From Pararhodobacter marinus (GTDB lineage: Bacteria; Pseudomonadota; Alphaproteobacteria; Rhodobacterales; Rhodobacteraceae): a stretch of 64,000 bases of DNA. The translations under genes and the position numbers were made by a program. Each line of letters begins with the position of its first letter. Positions within the stretch are counted from its first letter, which is position 1. Below are positions 7,809-17,756 of the stretch, one piece after another. The notes beneath the pieces were generated by a model. The model saw only the letters and a program-made list of their open reading frames with translations, made no database searches and was not told the origin of the DNA. The stretch lies in the NCBI RefSeq assembly GCF_003122215.1, contig NZ_QEYD01000002.1, positions 248,001 through 312,000 of the forward strand, in the 5' to 3' direction.

Positions 7809-10343
7809 TTGACCCGAGCCATTCTCTCGTTCTTCGGCGGCCTGTTCAGCTTTATCATGCTGGGCACGGTGTTTGCCGCACTGACCGTCGGCGGGGTGAT
7901 CTGGGTCTACACGCACGATCTGCCCTCGACCGAACAGCTGGCCAATTACGAGCCGCCGATGATCAGCCGAGTTTATTCGGGCGAAGGCGAGATGATGGAC
8001 GAATTCGCCCGCGAGCGCCGGCTGTTCACGCCGATCGACGATATCCCGCCGCTTCTGCGGCAGGCCTTCATCTCGGCCGAGGACCGCTTTTTCTACGAGC
8101 ATCAGGGCTTCAACCCGCTGGCGATGATCTCGGCGGCGCGCGATGCGGTCGTCTCTCGCGGGCGCAACCTGCGCGGCGCTTCGACCATCACGCAGCAGGT
8201 GATGAAGAACTTCCTGCTGTCTTCGGACCGCACGGTCGAGCGCAAGATCCGCGAGATCATCCTTGCCTTCCGCGTCGAGCAGACGTTGTCCAAGGACGAG
8301 ATCCTTGAACTCTATCTCAACGAGATCTTCCTGGGCCAGAACTCGTTCGGCGTTACCGCCGCGGCGCAGACCTATTTCAACAAGACGCTCGAAGAGCTGA
8401 CGGTCGAAGAAATGGCCTTCCTCGCCTCGCTGCCGCAGGCGCCGTCGCAATACCACCCGGTCCGCGCCCGCGACCGCGTGACCGAGCGCCGCAACTGGGT
8501 GCTGGGGCAGATGGCCGATAACGGCTACATCACCCGCGAAGAGGCCGAGGCGGCGCGCGCGCGCCCGCTCCTGACCGTGCAGGGCGGTGATATCGACGCG
8601 TTCCGCCAGAGCCTGCCCGACCGCGACTATTTCTCGGACGAGATCCGGCGCCAGCTGTCCTCGACCTTCGGGGAAGAGGAATTCTTCACCGGCGGCCTGT
8701 CGATCCGCGCCACCGTGCATCCCGAATTGCAGGTGACGGCGGCCCATGCGCTGCAGCGCGCGCTTGAACGCTTCGACCGCAGCCAGGGGCGCTGGCGCGG
8801 CACCGGCGTGCGCCTGACCGACGAGCAGCGGGCCTCGGAAGAGGCTTGGCGGCAGGCGCTGGCCGAGACCGACCTCGCGCGCGACATCACGCTCGACAAT
8901 CTGTGGCGCCCGGCGGTGGTGCTGTCGGTGACGCCCGACCGCGCCGAGCTGGGCATCGAGGGGATCGAGGGCACGGGCCAGGTGGATCGCCCCGATATCA
9001 ACTGGCTGCCGGGATCGATGGCCGACACGCTGAGCGAAGGCGACGTGGTCTATGTCCGCGCCATCACCTCGGACGAAGATGGCAGCTTCCAGCGCTGGTC
9101 GCTGCGCCAGATCCCGGAGGTGCAGGGCGCCTTCATGGCGATGGACGTCAATACCGGCCGCGTGATCGCCATGCAGGGCGGCTTCAGCTATCAGGAAAGC
9201 TCGTTCAACCGCGCCACGCAGGCAATGCGCCAGCCGGGGTCCAGCTTCAAACCCTTCGTCTATGCCGCCGCGCTGGATTCGGGCTTCACCCCCGCCACGA
9301 TCATCATCGACGCACCGATCGAGATCGATACCGGCGACGGGATCTGGCGACCCAACAATGCCGGACACGATTTCCTGGGCCCGGCGCCGATGCGGCTGGG
9401 GATCGAGCAATCGCGCAACCTGATGACCGTTCGGCTGGCGCAGGAAGTGGGAATGGAGGTCGTCGCGGGCTATGCCGAACGCTTCGGCGTCTATGACCGG
9501 CTGCAGCCCTTCCTTGCCAATTCGCTGGGCGCGCAGGAGACCACGCTGTTCCGCGTCGTGGCGGCTTACGCGATGTTCGCGAATGGCGGCGAGCGGGTCG
9601 AGCCCACGCTGGTCGACCGCGTGCAGGACCGCTGGGGCCGTACCGTCTATCGCCATGACGAGCGGCAATGCATCGAATGCACCCAGCCCGACCTGCCGGC
9701 CGGGCAGGCGCCGTGGATCGCCTCGCGCCGCCAGCGGGTGATGGATCCGATCACCGCCTATCAGCTGACCTCGATGATGCAGGGCGTGGTCCAGCGCGGC
9801 ACGGCCTCGGGCGCGGTGCGCCTGCCGGTGCCGATCGCGGGCAAGACCGGCACCACCAACGACGCGCGCGACGTGTGGTTCGTGGGCTTTTCCTCGACCG
9901 TTGTGGCGGGCTGCTATATCGGCTTCGACCGCCCGCGTTCGCTGGGGCGCAGCGCCTCGGGCGGCGGCATGTGCGCGCCGGTCTTCCAGGAATTCATGCT
10001 GGAGGCGATCGAGGAATTCGGCGGCGGCCGCTTTGCCGTGCCGCCGGGCGGACATTTCATCGCCATCGACCGCCATACCGGCGAGCGCGTGGCCGATGGC
10101 AGCGGCGGCGACGTGGTGTCCGAGTACTTCCGCGACGGCGAAGAGCCGGTCTTCGGCATCGACGCGCTGATCGATGGCGGCTTTGCGATGGGCATGTCGC
10201 TGCCGGTCTTCGAACCCGATGTGCAGATGATGCTGAACGAGGACGGGATCGAGGTCCCGGTCGACCAGCAAGCCCCGGGCGAGACAATCGAGGTTCCGGC
10301 GCAGACCAATTTCGGCACGCTTTCTGCGGGTGGGATCTACTGA
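7809..10343 (+). CDS. mrcA: Penicillin-binding protein 1A, bifunctional transglycosylase/transpeptidase
   Basis: 844 residues, class A PBP that polymerises lipid II and cross-links peptides in the periplasm. Order: short cytoplasmic tail and one membrane anchor (residues ~8-35); glycosyltransferase family 51 domain with EDRFFYEHQG (~90-100), RGASTITQQ, FRVEQTLSKDEILELYLN and FGVTAAAQTYF; an OB-like middle region; then the transpeptidase with SxxK (S478-S-F-K481), SxN (S535-R-N) and KTG (K679). A TTG at 7809 is preferred as start: GGAG lies 7 bases upstream and the anchor begins directly after; a further upstream TTG at 7752 would fall inside the candidate promoter. It follows amiC by 217 bases. 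Confidence 0.95.
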   Translation: MTRAILSFFGGLFSFIMLGTVFAALTVGGVIWVYTHDLPSTEQLANYEPPMISRVYSGEGEMMDEFARERRLFTPIDDIPPLLRQAFISAEDRFFYEHQGFNPLAMISAARDAVVSRGRNLRGASTITQQVMKNFLLSSDRTVERKIREIILAFRVEQTLSKDEILELYLNEIFLGQNSFGVTAAAQTYFNKTLEELTVEEMAFLASLPQAPSQYHPVRARDRVTERRNWVLGQMADNGYITREEAEAARARPLLTVQGGDIDAFRQSLPDRDYFSDEIRRQLSSTFGEEEFFTGGLSIRATVHPELQVTAAHALQRALERFDRSQGRWRGTGVRLTDEQRASEEAWRQALAETDLARDITLDNLWRPAVVLSVTPDRAELGIEGIEGTGQVDRPDINWLPGSMADTLSEGDVVYVRAITSDEDGSFQRWSLRQIPEVQGAFMAMDVNTGRVIAMQGGFSYQESSFNRATQAMRQPGSSFKPFVYAAALDSGFTPATIIIDAPIEIDTGDGIWRPNNAGHDFLGPAPMRLGIEQSRNLMTVRLAQEVGMEVVAGYAERFGVYDRLQPFLANSLGAQETTLFRVVAAYAMFANGGERVEPTLVDRVQDRWGRTVYRHDERQCIECTQPDLPAGQAPWIASRRQRVMDPITAYQLTSMMQGVVQRGTASGAVRLPVPIAGKTGTTNDARDVWFVGFSSTVVAGCYIGFDRPRSLGRSASGGGMCAPVFQEFMLEAIEEFGGGRFAVPPGGHFIAIDRHTGERVADGSGGDVVSEYFRDGEEPVFGIDALIDGGFAMGMSLPVFEPDVQMMLNEDGIEVPVDQQAPGETIEVPAQTNFGTLSAGGIY

Positions 10344-10486
10344 CATTTCCGCACTGACCGGCAGCCTGGCGGCTCCCGCCCGTCGGGCGCATGATCGCAG
10401 ATCATGGCCCTCCCGTTGGGCCGGGCCGGGGCGCTGCGCGCCCCGGCGGGCGCCTCGCTCGGTGCGTCGTGACGGGAGGGCAGGTG

Positions 10487-10534
10487 CCGGGGGCGCTGCC
10501 CCCGGACCCCCGGAGTATTTGTGGCAAAGTGAAG
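10487..10534 (+). repeat. Dispersed intergenic repeat, copy 1
   Basis: A G/C hairpin (CCGGGGGCGCTGCCCCCGG) followed by the tail CCCCCGGAGTATTTGTGGCAAAGTGAAG in two parts. It is the most diverged tail of the family (GTGGCAAAGTGAAG instead of GGAACAAAGATG). It lies in the 278-base gap between the PBP1A and GST genes; nothing else was recognised in that gap. Confidence 0.6.
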
Positions 10535-10621
10535 TAGCGGGCGACGGAAGGGGCGCTCCGCTGCGTCACGCTTGCGCGCGGCCCCGGCTGCGGTTTCATT
10601 GCGGGTCAGGGGAGAGAGACG

Positions 10622-11260
10622 ATGATCACGCTGCACCATGCGCCGCAATCGCGCAGTTTCCGGATCCTGTGGTTCCTGCACGAGACCGGGCTTGCGCATG
10701 CGGTGCGCTATCACAGCTTCGGCGGCAAGGGGTTGCGCGATCCCGATTTCCTGAAAATCTCTCCCGCGGGGCGGGTGCCGGTGGTCGAGGTTGACGGACT
10801 TACCCTGTTCGAGAGCGGCGCGATCCTGGAATACCTGGCCGAGACCCGCGCGCCGGCGCTGACCCGGACCGCGCATCACGCCGAGCGGGGGGCGTATCTG
10901 GAATGGCTGCATTACGGCGAGACGCTGGCGCAGCACCTGGCGCAGCTGACCTTCCATCACATCGTGCTGAGGCCCGCCGATCGCAGCCCGGTGGTACAGA
11001 AGCTCGAAGCGCTGCGCCTCCGGCGGGCGCTGGAGGGGCTGGAGGCGGCGCTGTCGGGCGACTGGCTGCTCAAGGATTTCAGCGCCGCCGATATCATGAC
11101 CGGGGCCTCGGTCGACCTGGCGCGGCGTTTCGTGCCGCTGGAGGGTCTTTCGCGTGTTTCCGCCTGGCATGCCCGGCTGATCGCGCGCCCGGCCTTCCGC
11201 GCCGCGCAGGCCGAGGATGGCCCGGCCGAGCTGTATCTGCAGGAGCGTTACCATGACTGA
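10622..11260 (+). CDS. Glutathione S-transferase family protein
   Basis: 212 residues. N-terminal thioredoxin-like GSH-binding domain with the signature ISPAGRVPVVEVDG and the following FESGAILEYLAE, then an all-helical C-terminal domain ending with SAADIMTGASVDLARR and the usual WHARLIARPAFRAA helix. The first-domain catalytic residue is probably a Ser/Arg in APQSRSFRI rather than the Cys of other classes. Substrate is unknown. GGGAGAG sits just before the ATG. It overlaps the HMG-CoA lyase gene by 8 bases, so the two are translationally coupled; in that setting a detoxifying or isomerising role next to leucine catabolism is possible but unproven. Confidence 0.88.
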   Translation: MITLHHAPQSRSFRILWFLHETGLAHAVRYHSFGGKGLRDPDFLKISPAGRVPVVEVDGLTLFESGAILEYLAETRAPALTRTAHHAERGAYLEWLHYGETLAQHLAQLTFHHIVLRPADRSPVVQKLEALRLRRALEGLEAALSGDWLLKDFSAADIMTGASVDLARRFVPLEGLSRVSAWHARLIARPAFRAAQAEDGPAELYLQERYHD

Positions 11261-12119
11261 CCAGGCGGACCGCGTGGAGCTTTTCGAGGTCGGCCCCCGC
11301 GACGGGTTGCAGAACGAGAAGCGGCCGATCCCCACGGGCGAGAAGATCGCGCTCGTCGACCTGCTGTCGCAGGCCGGGTTCCGGCGGATCGAGGTGGCGA
11401 GTTTCGTCTCGCCGAAATGGGTGCCGCAGATGGCCGACGGCGCCGAGGTGCTGGCGGGGATCCGCCGCGCGCCGGGCGTGTCCTATGCCGCGCTCACGCC
11501 CAACCTGAGGGGCTATGAGGGCGCACGCGCCGCCCGCGCCGACGAGATCGCCATTTTCGCCTCGGCCTCCGAGGGATTCTCGAAGGCCAATCTCAATTGC
11601 ACCATCGCCGAGTCGATCGCGCGCTTCCTGCCGATCCTCGAGGCGGCGAAGGAACAGGGCCTGCCGGTGCGCGGCTATGTCTCCTGCGTGACCGACTGCC
11701 CCTTTGACGGGCCCACGCCGCCCGGCGCCGTGGCGGCGCTGGCCGAGCAGCTGACCGCGCTTGGCTGCTACGAGATCAGCCTCGGCGATACGGTGGGGCG
11801 CGCCACGCCAGAGAGCATCGCCGCCATGCTGAAAGCCGTGACCGGGGCGGTTGCGCCCGCGCGGCTGGCCGGGCATTTCCACGATACCGGCGGGCGGGCC
11901 TGCGACAATATCGAGACCGCTCTCGGCTTCGGGCTGCGGGTCTTCGATTCAGCCGTGGGCGGCCTTGGCGGGTGTCCCTATGCGCCCGGCGCGCAGGGCA
12001 ATGTGGCGACCGAGGCGGCGATGGACCGGCTTCAGTCGCTGGGATTTTCCACCGGCCTCGACCGCGCGGTGATCGACCGCGCCGCCGCCTTGGCCCGCAC
12101 GATGAGAGAGCCGCGATGA
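11253..12119 (+). CDS. mvaB: Hydroxymethylglutaryl-CoA lyase
   Basis: 288 residues, DRE-TIM metallolyase that splits HMG-CoA to acetyl-CoA and acetoacetate, the last step of leucine degradation. The N-terminus has the metal/substrate signature EVGPRDGLQNE; FASASEGFSKANLNCT, SLGDTVGRA, GHFHDTGGRA and the signature loop GGLGGCPYAPGAQGN with the active-site Cys are all visible. The start at 11253 has AGGAG seven bases upstream and overlaps the GST gene. The 3' end overlaps the next gene by ATGA. The usual upstream leucine genes (isovaleryl-CoA dehydrogenase, methylcrotonyl-CoA carboxylase) are not in this window. Confidence 0.95.
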   Translation: MTDQADRVELFEVGPRDGLQNEKRPIPTGEKIALVDLLSQAGFRRIEVASFVSPKWVPQMADGAEVLAGIRRAPGVSYAALTPNLRGYEGARAARADEIAIFASASEGFSKANLNCTIAESIARFLPILEAAKEQGLPVRGYVSCVTDCPFDGPTPPGAVAALAEQLTALGCYEISLGDTVGRATPESIAAMLKAVTGAVAPARLAGHFHDTGGRACDNIETALGFGLRVFDSAVGGLGGCPYAPGAQGNVATEAAMDRLQSLGFSTGLDRAVIDRAAALARTMREPR

Positions 12120-12907
12120 CCTTTGAAACCCTCGACCTGACACTTGATCCGCGGGGGGTGGCGACGCTCACGCTCAACCGGCCCGACAAGCATAACGCGA
12201 TGTCGGCCGCGATGATCGAGGAACTCGCCGCCGCGGCGGCACGGCTGGGTGCCGATGACGCCGTGCGGGCGGTGGTGCTGACGGGGGCGGGCAGAAGCTT
12301 CTGCGCGGGGGGCGATCTGGGCTGGATGCAGGCGCAGATGAAGGCGAGCGCCGCGGAGCGGGCCGAGGGCGCGCGCGCGCTGGCGTCGATGCTGGGGGCG
12401 TGGAACGCGCTGCCCAAGCCGGTCATCGGGCGCATTCAGGGTCCGGCCTATGGCGGCGGGCTGGGGCTCGTGTCGGTCTGCGACGTGGCGATCGGGGTCG
12501 AGACGGCGCGCTTTGGCCTGACCGAAACGCGGCTCGGGCTGATCCCGGCGACGATCGGACCCTACGTGCTGGCCCGGATGGGCGAGGCGATGGCGCGGCG
12601 TGTCTTCATGTCCGCGCGGCTTTTCGACGCGCCCGAGGCGGTGACGCTGGGGCTCCTGGCCCGGGCCGTGGCGCCGGAGGCGCTCGACGCCGCCATCGAG
12701 GCCGAGATCGCGCCCTACCTGTCCTGCGCGCCGGGCGCCGTGGCTTCGGCCAAGGCGCTGACCTTGCGGCTGGGCGGGGCCATCGGCGCGAATGATGTCG
12801 AGCATTCCATCGCCCAACTGGTCGCGCGCTGGGAAAGCGCCGAGGCAGAAGAGGGCATCGCCGCCTTCTTCGGACGCCGCAAACCCCGCTGGGCCGCGCC
12901 GGACTGA
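12116..12907 (+). CDS. Enoyl-CoA hydratase/isomerase, methylglutaconyl-CoA hydratase-like
   Basis: 263 residues of the crotonase fold. The CoA-binding/oxyanion region CAGGDLGWMQ, the second oxyanion segment GPAYGGGLGLVSVCD, and the catalytic-region FGLTETRLGLIPATIGPYV are seen. The motif GDLGWM plus the gene order directly after HMG-CoA lyase suggest methylglutaconyl-CoA hydratase (LiuC/GnyH-like) in leucine catabolism; a general enoyl-CoA hydratase cannot be excluded. Its ATG overlaps the stop of the lyase gene (ATGA). After it comes a 354-base gap with a repeat copy and the nuo promoter. Confidence 0.88.
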   Translation: MTFETLDLTLDPRGVATLTLNRPDKHNAMSAAMIEELAAAAARLGADDAVRAVVLTGAGRSFCAGGDLGWMQAQMKASAAERAEGARALASMLGAWNALPKPVIGRIQGPAYGGGLGLVSVCDVAIGVETARFGLTETRLGLIPATIGPYVLARMGEAMARRVFMSARLFDAPEAVTLGLLARAVAPEALDAAIEAEIAPYLSCAPGAVASAKALTLRLGGAIGANDVEHSIAQLVARWESAEAEEGIAAFFGRRKPRWAAPD

Positions 12908-12930
12908 GCGTCGGGTGCGGCCGCGCGCCT

Positions 12931-12980
12931 CATCTTTACGCCATAAATATCCCGGGGGTGCGGGGGCAGCGCCCCCGCGC
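12931..12980 (-). repeat. Dispersed intergenic repeat, copy 2
   Basis: Read on the minus strand: hairpin GCGGGGGCGCTGCCCCCGC, then CACCCCCGGGATATTTATG and GCGTAAAGATG. It lies just after the enoyl-CoA hydratase gene and could form a terminator-like hairpin there. The rest of the 12908-13261 gap holds the candidate nuo promoter and otherwise nothing recognised. Confidence 0.65.
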
Positions 12981-13175
12981 GACGCAAGCCACGGGGCAAT
13001 TCCTCGGGCCCCGATCAATCCCGATCCGCCCCGAGTCGCGCGACGCCGTGCCGCAGCGTGCGCTTTCGCCGCAGAGCAGCGCGTGCCGCGCGGGCAGGCT
13101 TGGTGAATCCCGCATCCCGCCGCGTGCCGGGGGCGAAAAGCGTAAAATCAGACCCTTGCAGCGGCCCCCCCTCGG

Positions 13176-13204
13176 TTGACCCGCGACCGAGGCGGGAGTA
13201 AACG
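13176..13204 (+). promoter_or_regulatory. Candidate promoter of the nuo operon
   Basis: TTGACC (13176-13181), a 17-bp spacer and TAAACG (13199-13204), about 57 bases before the nuoA start. The -35 matches five of six consensus bases, the -10 is weak (TA at the first two positions). It is the best sigma70-like pair seen ahead of nuoA. Confidence 0.4.
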
Positions 13205-13261
13205 GGGCAACGAGCCAACTTGAGCTGCGACCGACCTTGCGGACGCCAAAAGGAGCCACCC

Positions 13262-14151
<890 letters not shown>

Positions 14152-14161
14152 GGAGAACGCC

Positions 14162-14758
14162 ATGTCCATGACCGAACTGGCCGATTACATCAGCGCCAAG
14201 CAGGGCGAGGCCATCGCCGATTGCGAGATCGCGTATGGTGAGCTCAATGTTACCGTGCCGGTTGCCGAACTGCCCGCCTTCGTGCGGTTCCTGAAGACCG
14301 ACGAGACCTGCAAATTCTCGACGCTGGTGGATATCACCGCCGTCGATTACCCGCAGCGCCGCGCCCGGTTCGACGTGGTCTATCACTTCCTCAGCATGTA
14401 CCGGAACCAGCGAATCCGCGTGAAGGCCGCCGTGCGCGAGGATGAGATGGTGCCGTCCATCGTGACCGAACACCCCTCGGCCAATTGGTTCGAGCGCGAG
14501 GTTTTCGACATGTTCGGGATCCTGTTCTCGGGCCATCCCGATCTGCGCCGCATCCTGACCGATTACGGTTTCCGGGGTCATCCGCTGCGCAAGGATTTCC
14601 CGACCACCGGCTATGTCGAGGTCCGCTACGACGAGGCCGCCAAGCGCGTCGTCTACGAACCCGTGAAGCTGGTGCAGGAATACCGCCAGTTCGACTTCAT
14701 GTCGCCCTGGGAAGGCGCGGATTACATCCTGCCCGGCGACGAAAGGGCCAAGGGATGA
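14162..14758 (+). CDS. nuoC: NADH-quinone oxidoreductase subunit C
   Basis: 198 residues, the 30-kDa hydrophilic subunit. The family signature around [18 protein letters not shown] is present, followed by [24 protein letters not shown] and the C-terminal [14 protein letters not shown]. It is separate from NuoD, unlike in enterobacteria where C and D are fused. Its stop codon overlaps the ATG of an embedded sulfotransferase gene (ATGA), so nuoD does not follow directly. Confidence 0.97.
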   Translation: MSMTELADYISAKQGEAIADCEIAYGELNVTVPVAELPAFVRFLKTDETCKFSTLVDITAVDYPQRRARFDVVYHFLSMYRNQRIRVKAAVREDEMVPSIVTEHPSANWFEREVFDMFGILFSGHPDLRRILTDYGFRGHPLRKDFPTTGYVEVRYDEAAKRVVYEPVKLVQEYRQFDFMSPWEGADYILPGDERAKG

Positions 14759-15699
14759 GCCAGAGCGCGGCCAGCAACGACGCCCCGACCACCGCCCGCC
14801 TGCCGGACGGTGTGTCGCTCTTTCTGTGCATCGGTGCGCAGAAGGCTGGGACGAGCTGGCTGCACGATGTGCTGCGGCATCATTCCATGACCCGCACTGG
14901 GCCGATGAAGGAACTGCATTACTTCGATGGCCTCTACGGTCCCTCGCAGATCGGCGACAAGATGCGCCGCCGCCGGCTCGCCACGCTCGACGCCAAGGGC
15001 AAGGCGGGCGAGGCCGCGCGCGTGCGCCGTCTGCAACAGGCGGTCGATCAGCATGACCTGACGCATCAGGGTTATGTGGATGTCGTCTCGAAAGGGCTGA
15101 AGCCGGGGCAGGTGGCGATCGACACGACGCCGGCTTATGCGTTCCTGCCGGGCGAGGCGTTTCGCGCGATGGCGGGGCTGGGCGATACCCGCTTCCTGTT
15201 CATCCTGCGCGAGCCTGTGGCGCGGTTCTGGTCCTCGGTGCGGATGCGCGTCGACGATGCGCGCGGGCCCAAGGCCGGGCCGAAAGCCGCGGATATCGCC
15301 GCACGGGATCTCAGTTTCGAAGAGGCCTGCCGCCGCCTGCTCGACACCTGGATCGAGGTTCCGGCGGGTGGGCACTGGCAGCGCAGCGATTACGCCCGCA
15401 CGCTCGATTGCCTGACCGCCTCGGTCCCGGCCGAGCGGCGCAAGGTGATCTTCTTCGAGACCCTGTTCCAGCGCGATACGGTGGACGGCATCCAGGATTT
15501 CCTCGGGCTTCACCGCGAGGAGCTGGACTTGCTCGACGCGCGCAATGTCGGTCAGGACGCGACGATGCGCCCCGATCAGATCGCGCGTCTGACGGAACTT
15601 TTGCGCCCGCAATACGACGCCGTGTGCAAGGCGATGGGGGAGGCGGCCGTGCCCGGCAAATGGCACGCGCGCTTTGCTTCCACGCCGGCCTCGGCATGA
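14755..15699 (+). CDS. PAPS-dependent sulfotransferase domain protein inside the nuo operon
   Basis: 314 residues. The 5'-phosphosulfate-binding loop is [18 protein letters not shown] (about residues 23-40), and the 3'-phosphate-binding stretch is [17 protein letters not shown] near 145-160; KELHYFD and the [10 protein letters not shown] segment also fit the Sulfotransfer_1 family. The protein should move sulfate from PAPS to a hydroxyl or amine of an acceptor that cannot be named. It has no signal peptide. It begins in the stop codon of nuoC (ATGA) and ends 37 bases before nuoD, so it is part of the operon. No link between sulfation and complex I is known to me; it may simply be a passenger gene. 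Confidence 0.88.
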   Translation: MSQSAASNDAPTTARLPDGVSLFLCIGAQKAGTSWLHDVLRHHSMTRTGPMKELHYFDGLYGPSQIGDKMRRRRLATLDAKGKAGEAARVRRLQQAVDQHDLTHQGYVDVVSKGLKPGQVAIDTTPAYAFLPGEAFRAMAGLGDTRFLFILREPVARFWSSVRMRVDDARGPKAGPKAADIAARDLSFEEACRRLLDTWIEVPAGGHWQRSDYARTLDCLTASVPAERRKVIFFETLFQRDTVDGIQDFLGLHREELDLLDARNVGQDATMRPDQIARLTELLRPQYDAVCKAMGEAAVPGKWHARFASTPASA

Positions 15700-15736
15700 G
15701 GCGGGAAGGCTTAACGATGCGACGGAGGTTGCAGCG

Positions 15737-16960
15737 ATGATGGACGGATCGAAAGGATTCACTGACGCCCAGACAGGCGAGCAGAAAATCCGCAATTTCA
15801 ACATCAACTTCGGGCCCCAGCACCCGGCGGCCCACGGCGTGCTGCGGCTGGTTCTGGAACTCGACGGCGAGATCGTCGAGCGTTGCGACCCGCATATCGG
15901 GCTGCTCCATCGCGGCACCGAGAAGCTGATGGAAAGCCGCACCTATCTGCAGAACCTGCCGTATCTCGACCGGCTGGATTACGTCGCGCCGATGAACCAG
16001 GAACACGCCTGGTGCATGGCGATCGAAAAGCTGACCGGTGTCGAGGTGCCGCGCCGCGCCTCGCTGATCCGGGTGCTGTATTCGGAGATCGGCCGGGTGC
16101 TGAACCACCTGCTCAATGTCACAACGCAGGCCATGGATGTGGGTGCGCTGACGCCGCCGCTCTGGGGCTTCGAAGAGCGCGAGAAACTGGTCATCTTCTA
16201 CGAGCGGGCCTGCGGTGCGCGCTTCCATGCCGCCTATTTCCGTCCCGGCGGCGTGCATCAGGACCTGCCGCCTGCGCTGATCGACGATATCGAGGCCTGG
16301 GCCGAAGCCTTCCCGCGCGTCCTTGATGATATCGACACGCTGCTGACCGAGAACCGGATCTTCAAGCAGCGCAACGCCGATATCGGCGTCATCACCGAGG
16401 AAGAGATCCTGCAATGGGGCTATTCGGGCGTGATGGTGCGCGGATCGGGCCTGGCCTGGGACCTGCGCCGCTCGCAGCCCTATGAATGCTATGATGAATT
16501 CGACTTCCGTATCCCGGTGGGCAAGAACGGCGATTGCTACGACCGTTACCTTGTCCGCATGGCGGAGATGCGCGAGTCGACCTCGATCATCCGGCAGGCG
16601 ATTGCCAAGCTGCGCGCGCCCGACGGGCAGGGCGACATCCTGGCCCGGGGCAAGATCACGCCGCCCAAGCGCGGCGAGATGAAGACCTCGATGGAAGCGT
16701 TGATCCATCACTTCAAGCTTTATACCGAAGGCTTCCACGTCCCTGCCGGCGAAGTCTATGCCGCGGTCGAAGCCCCCAAGGGCGAGTTCGGGGTGTATCT
16801 GGTCGCCGATGGCACCAACAAACCCTACCGCGCCAAGCTGCGGGCGCCGGGCTTCCTGCATCTTCAATCCATGGACCATGTCGCCTCGGGCCATCTTCTG
16901 GCCGATGTCGCGGCGATCATCGGCACCATGGACATCGTGTTCGGCGAGGTGGACCGTTGA
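15737..16960 (+). CDS. nuoD: NADH-quinone oxidoreductase subunit D
   Basis: 407 residues, the 49-kDa subunit that forms the quinone cavity with NuoB. Visible signatures: [54 protein letters not shown] and [11 protein letters not shown], and the C-terminal [10 protein letters not shown] double Met begins it; GGAGG lies 8 bases before the first ATG at 15737. The stop overlaps the TTG start of the next gene. Confidence 0.97.
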   Translation: MMDGSKGFTDAQTGEQKIRNFNINFGPQHPAAHGVLRLVLELDGEIVERCDPHIGLLHRGTEKLMESRTYLQNLPYLDRLDYVAPMNQEHAWCMAIEKLTGVEVPRRASLIRVLYSEIGRVLNHLLNVTTQAMDVGALTPPLWGFEEREKLVIFYERACGARFHAAYFRPGGVHQDLPPALIDDIEAWAEAFPRVLDDIDTLLTENRIFKQRNADIGVITEEEILQWGYSGVMVRGSGLAWDLRRSQPYECYDEFDFRIPVGKNGDCYDRYLVRMAEMRESTSIIRQAIAKLRAPDGQGDILARGKITPPKRGEMKTSMEALIHHFKLYTEGFHVPAGEVYAAVEAPKGEFGVYLVADGTNKPYRAKLRAPGFLHLQSMDHVASGHLLADVAAIIGTMDIVFGEVDR

Positions 16961-17664
16961 GCTTTGTGAAACCGGCTTTCCTCGCGACCGCGCTCTCGCT
17001 GGTCGCGGCTGTGCCTGCCGCGGCCTTCACGCCCGAACGGGCAGGGATCTTCGTCGATGCGCTGCGCGGCAACGGTTGCGCGATGCATGCAGACGAGGCC
17101 GAAGCGGCGCTCTCGCCGCTCGAGCTTGACCCGGTCGAGGTTCAGGCCTTCGTCGATACGTTCTTTTCGGCGGGGCTTGTCAGCCTGTCCGAGGACAACC
17201 AGACCCTGACGCTTGCGCCCGTGCTGTGCGAAGCCGAAGGCGACGCCGCGATGGAGATCATCGTCGAGGCCTTCGCGCGCCAGGAGCCGACGCTGGAACC
17301 CTGGGTGCCGGATTTCGACCCCGAACGCGGGGCCGAGCTGATCGCCGCGATCCGCGCGCAGGATTGCGCGCTGACCGACGCCGCCGCGCAGACCGAGCTG
17401 CCGCCCCTGGGCTTCACGCCGGTATCGACCCGCGACATCGTTGCGGTGCTGCTGGACGGCGAACTGGCAAGCGTGTCCGAAGACGGTACCGAGCTGCGGC
17501 TCTCGGACACTCTGTGCAACGCCGATCCCGCGCAGGACGCGCCGACGCTCGCCGCGCTGATCGCCAGCTGGAACGAGCGTCAGGCGATGCCCGAGATGCC
17601 CCCGATGCCCGCCCAGGACGGCGCGGGTGCGGACGGCGCCACCGAAGAGGGGGCCGGCGAATGA
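16957..17664 (+). CDS. Secreted protein with two copies of a ~65-residue cysteine-pair domain
   Basis: 235 residues from a TTG that overlaps the nuoD stop (TTGA), with GAGG 7 bases upstream; a GTG at 16966 is a weaker choice. A signal peptide is clear ([17 protein letters not shown]). The mature part contains two homologous units: one with [17 protein letters not shown] ... [10 protein letters not shown], the second with [17 protein letters not shown] ... [10 protein letters not shown]. Each holds two cysteines at equivalent places, so each may form one disulfide. The tail is Met/Pro/Ala/Glu-rich. I know no function; Rhodobacterales and Paracoccus nuo clusters are known to contain extra open reading frames of unknown role, and this is one of them. 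Confidence 0.75.
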   Translation: MSFVKPAFLATALSLVAAVPAAAFTPERAGIFVDALRGNGCAMHADEAEAALSPLELDPVEVQAFVDTFFSAGLVSLSEDNQTLTLAPVLCEAEGDAAMEIIVEAFARQEPTLEPWVPDFDPERGAELIAAIRAQDCALTDAAAQTELPPLGFTPVSTRDIVAVLLDGELASVSEDGTELRLSDTLCNADPAQDAPTLAALIASWNERQAMPEMPPMPAQDGAGADGATEEGAGE

Positions 17665-17756
17665 TCCGTCATCCCCAAGTCTTGCCCGTGTTCGCGCGCG
17701 GGTCCCGACCGGCTCTGGCTTTCGTCCAGCGCCGGTGCCAGTCAGGAGCCCTTTGA
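17661..17756 (+). CDS. Candidate 31-residue coupled small ORF
   Basis: An ATG overlaps the previous stop (ATGA at 17661) and the stop TGA (17754-17756) overlaps the ATG of nuoE (TGATG). The 31-residue product starts [14 protein letters not shown] and is basic with one cysteine; it has no membrane segment. Perfect overlap at both ends is what translational coupling would look like, but AGGAG for nuoE lies inside the frame and the amino-acid content is not distinctive. It could be a real short gene or a chance frame that only fills the spacer. Confidence 0.3.
   Translation: MIRHPQVLPVFARGSRPALAFVQRRCQSGAL

Noticed and set aside
7728-10346. 872-codon minus-strand frame opposite PBP1A
   Set aside because: The plus strand encodes a complete, conserved PBP1A. 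The antisense frame has no recognisable domain and is explained by codon bias.
10487-10534. G/C hairpins of the dispersed repeat considered as simple terminators
   Set aside because: They lack T-runs, share a long conserved tail and occur in positions where a terminator would not help (upstream of a start codon). Terminator activity may still exist, but is not the full explanation.
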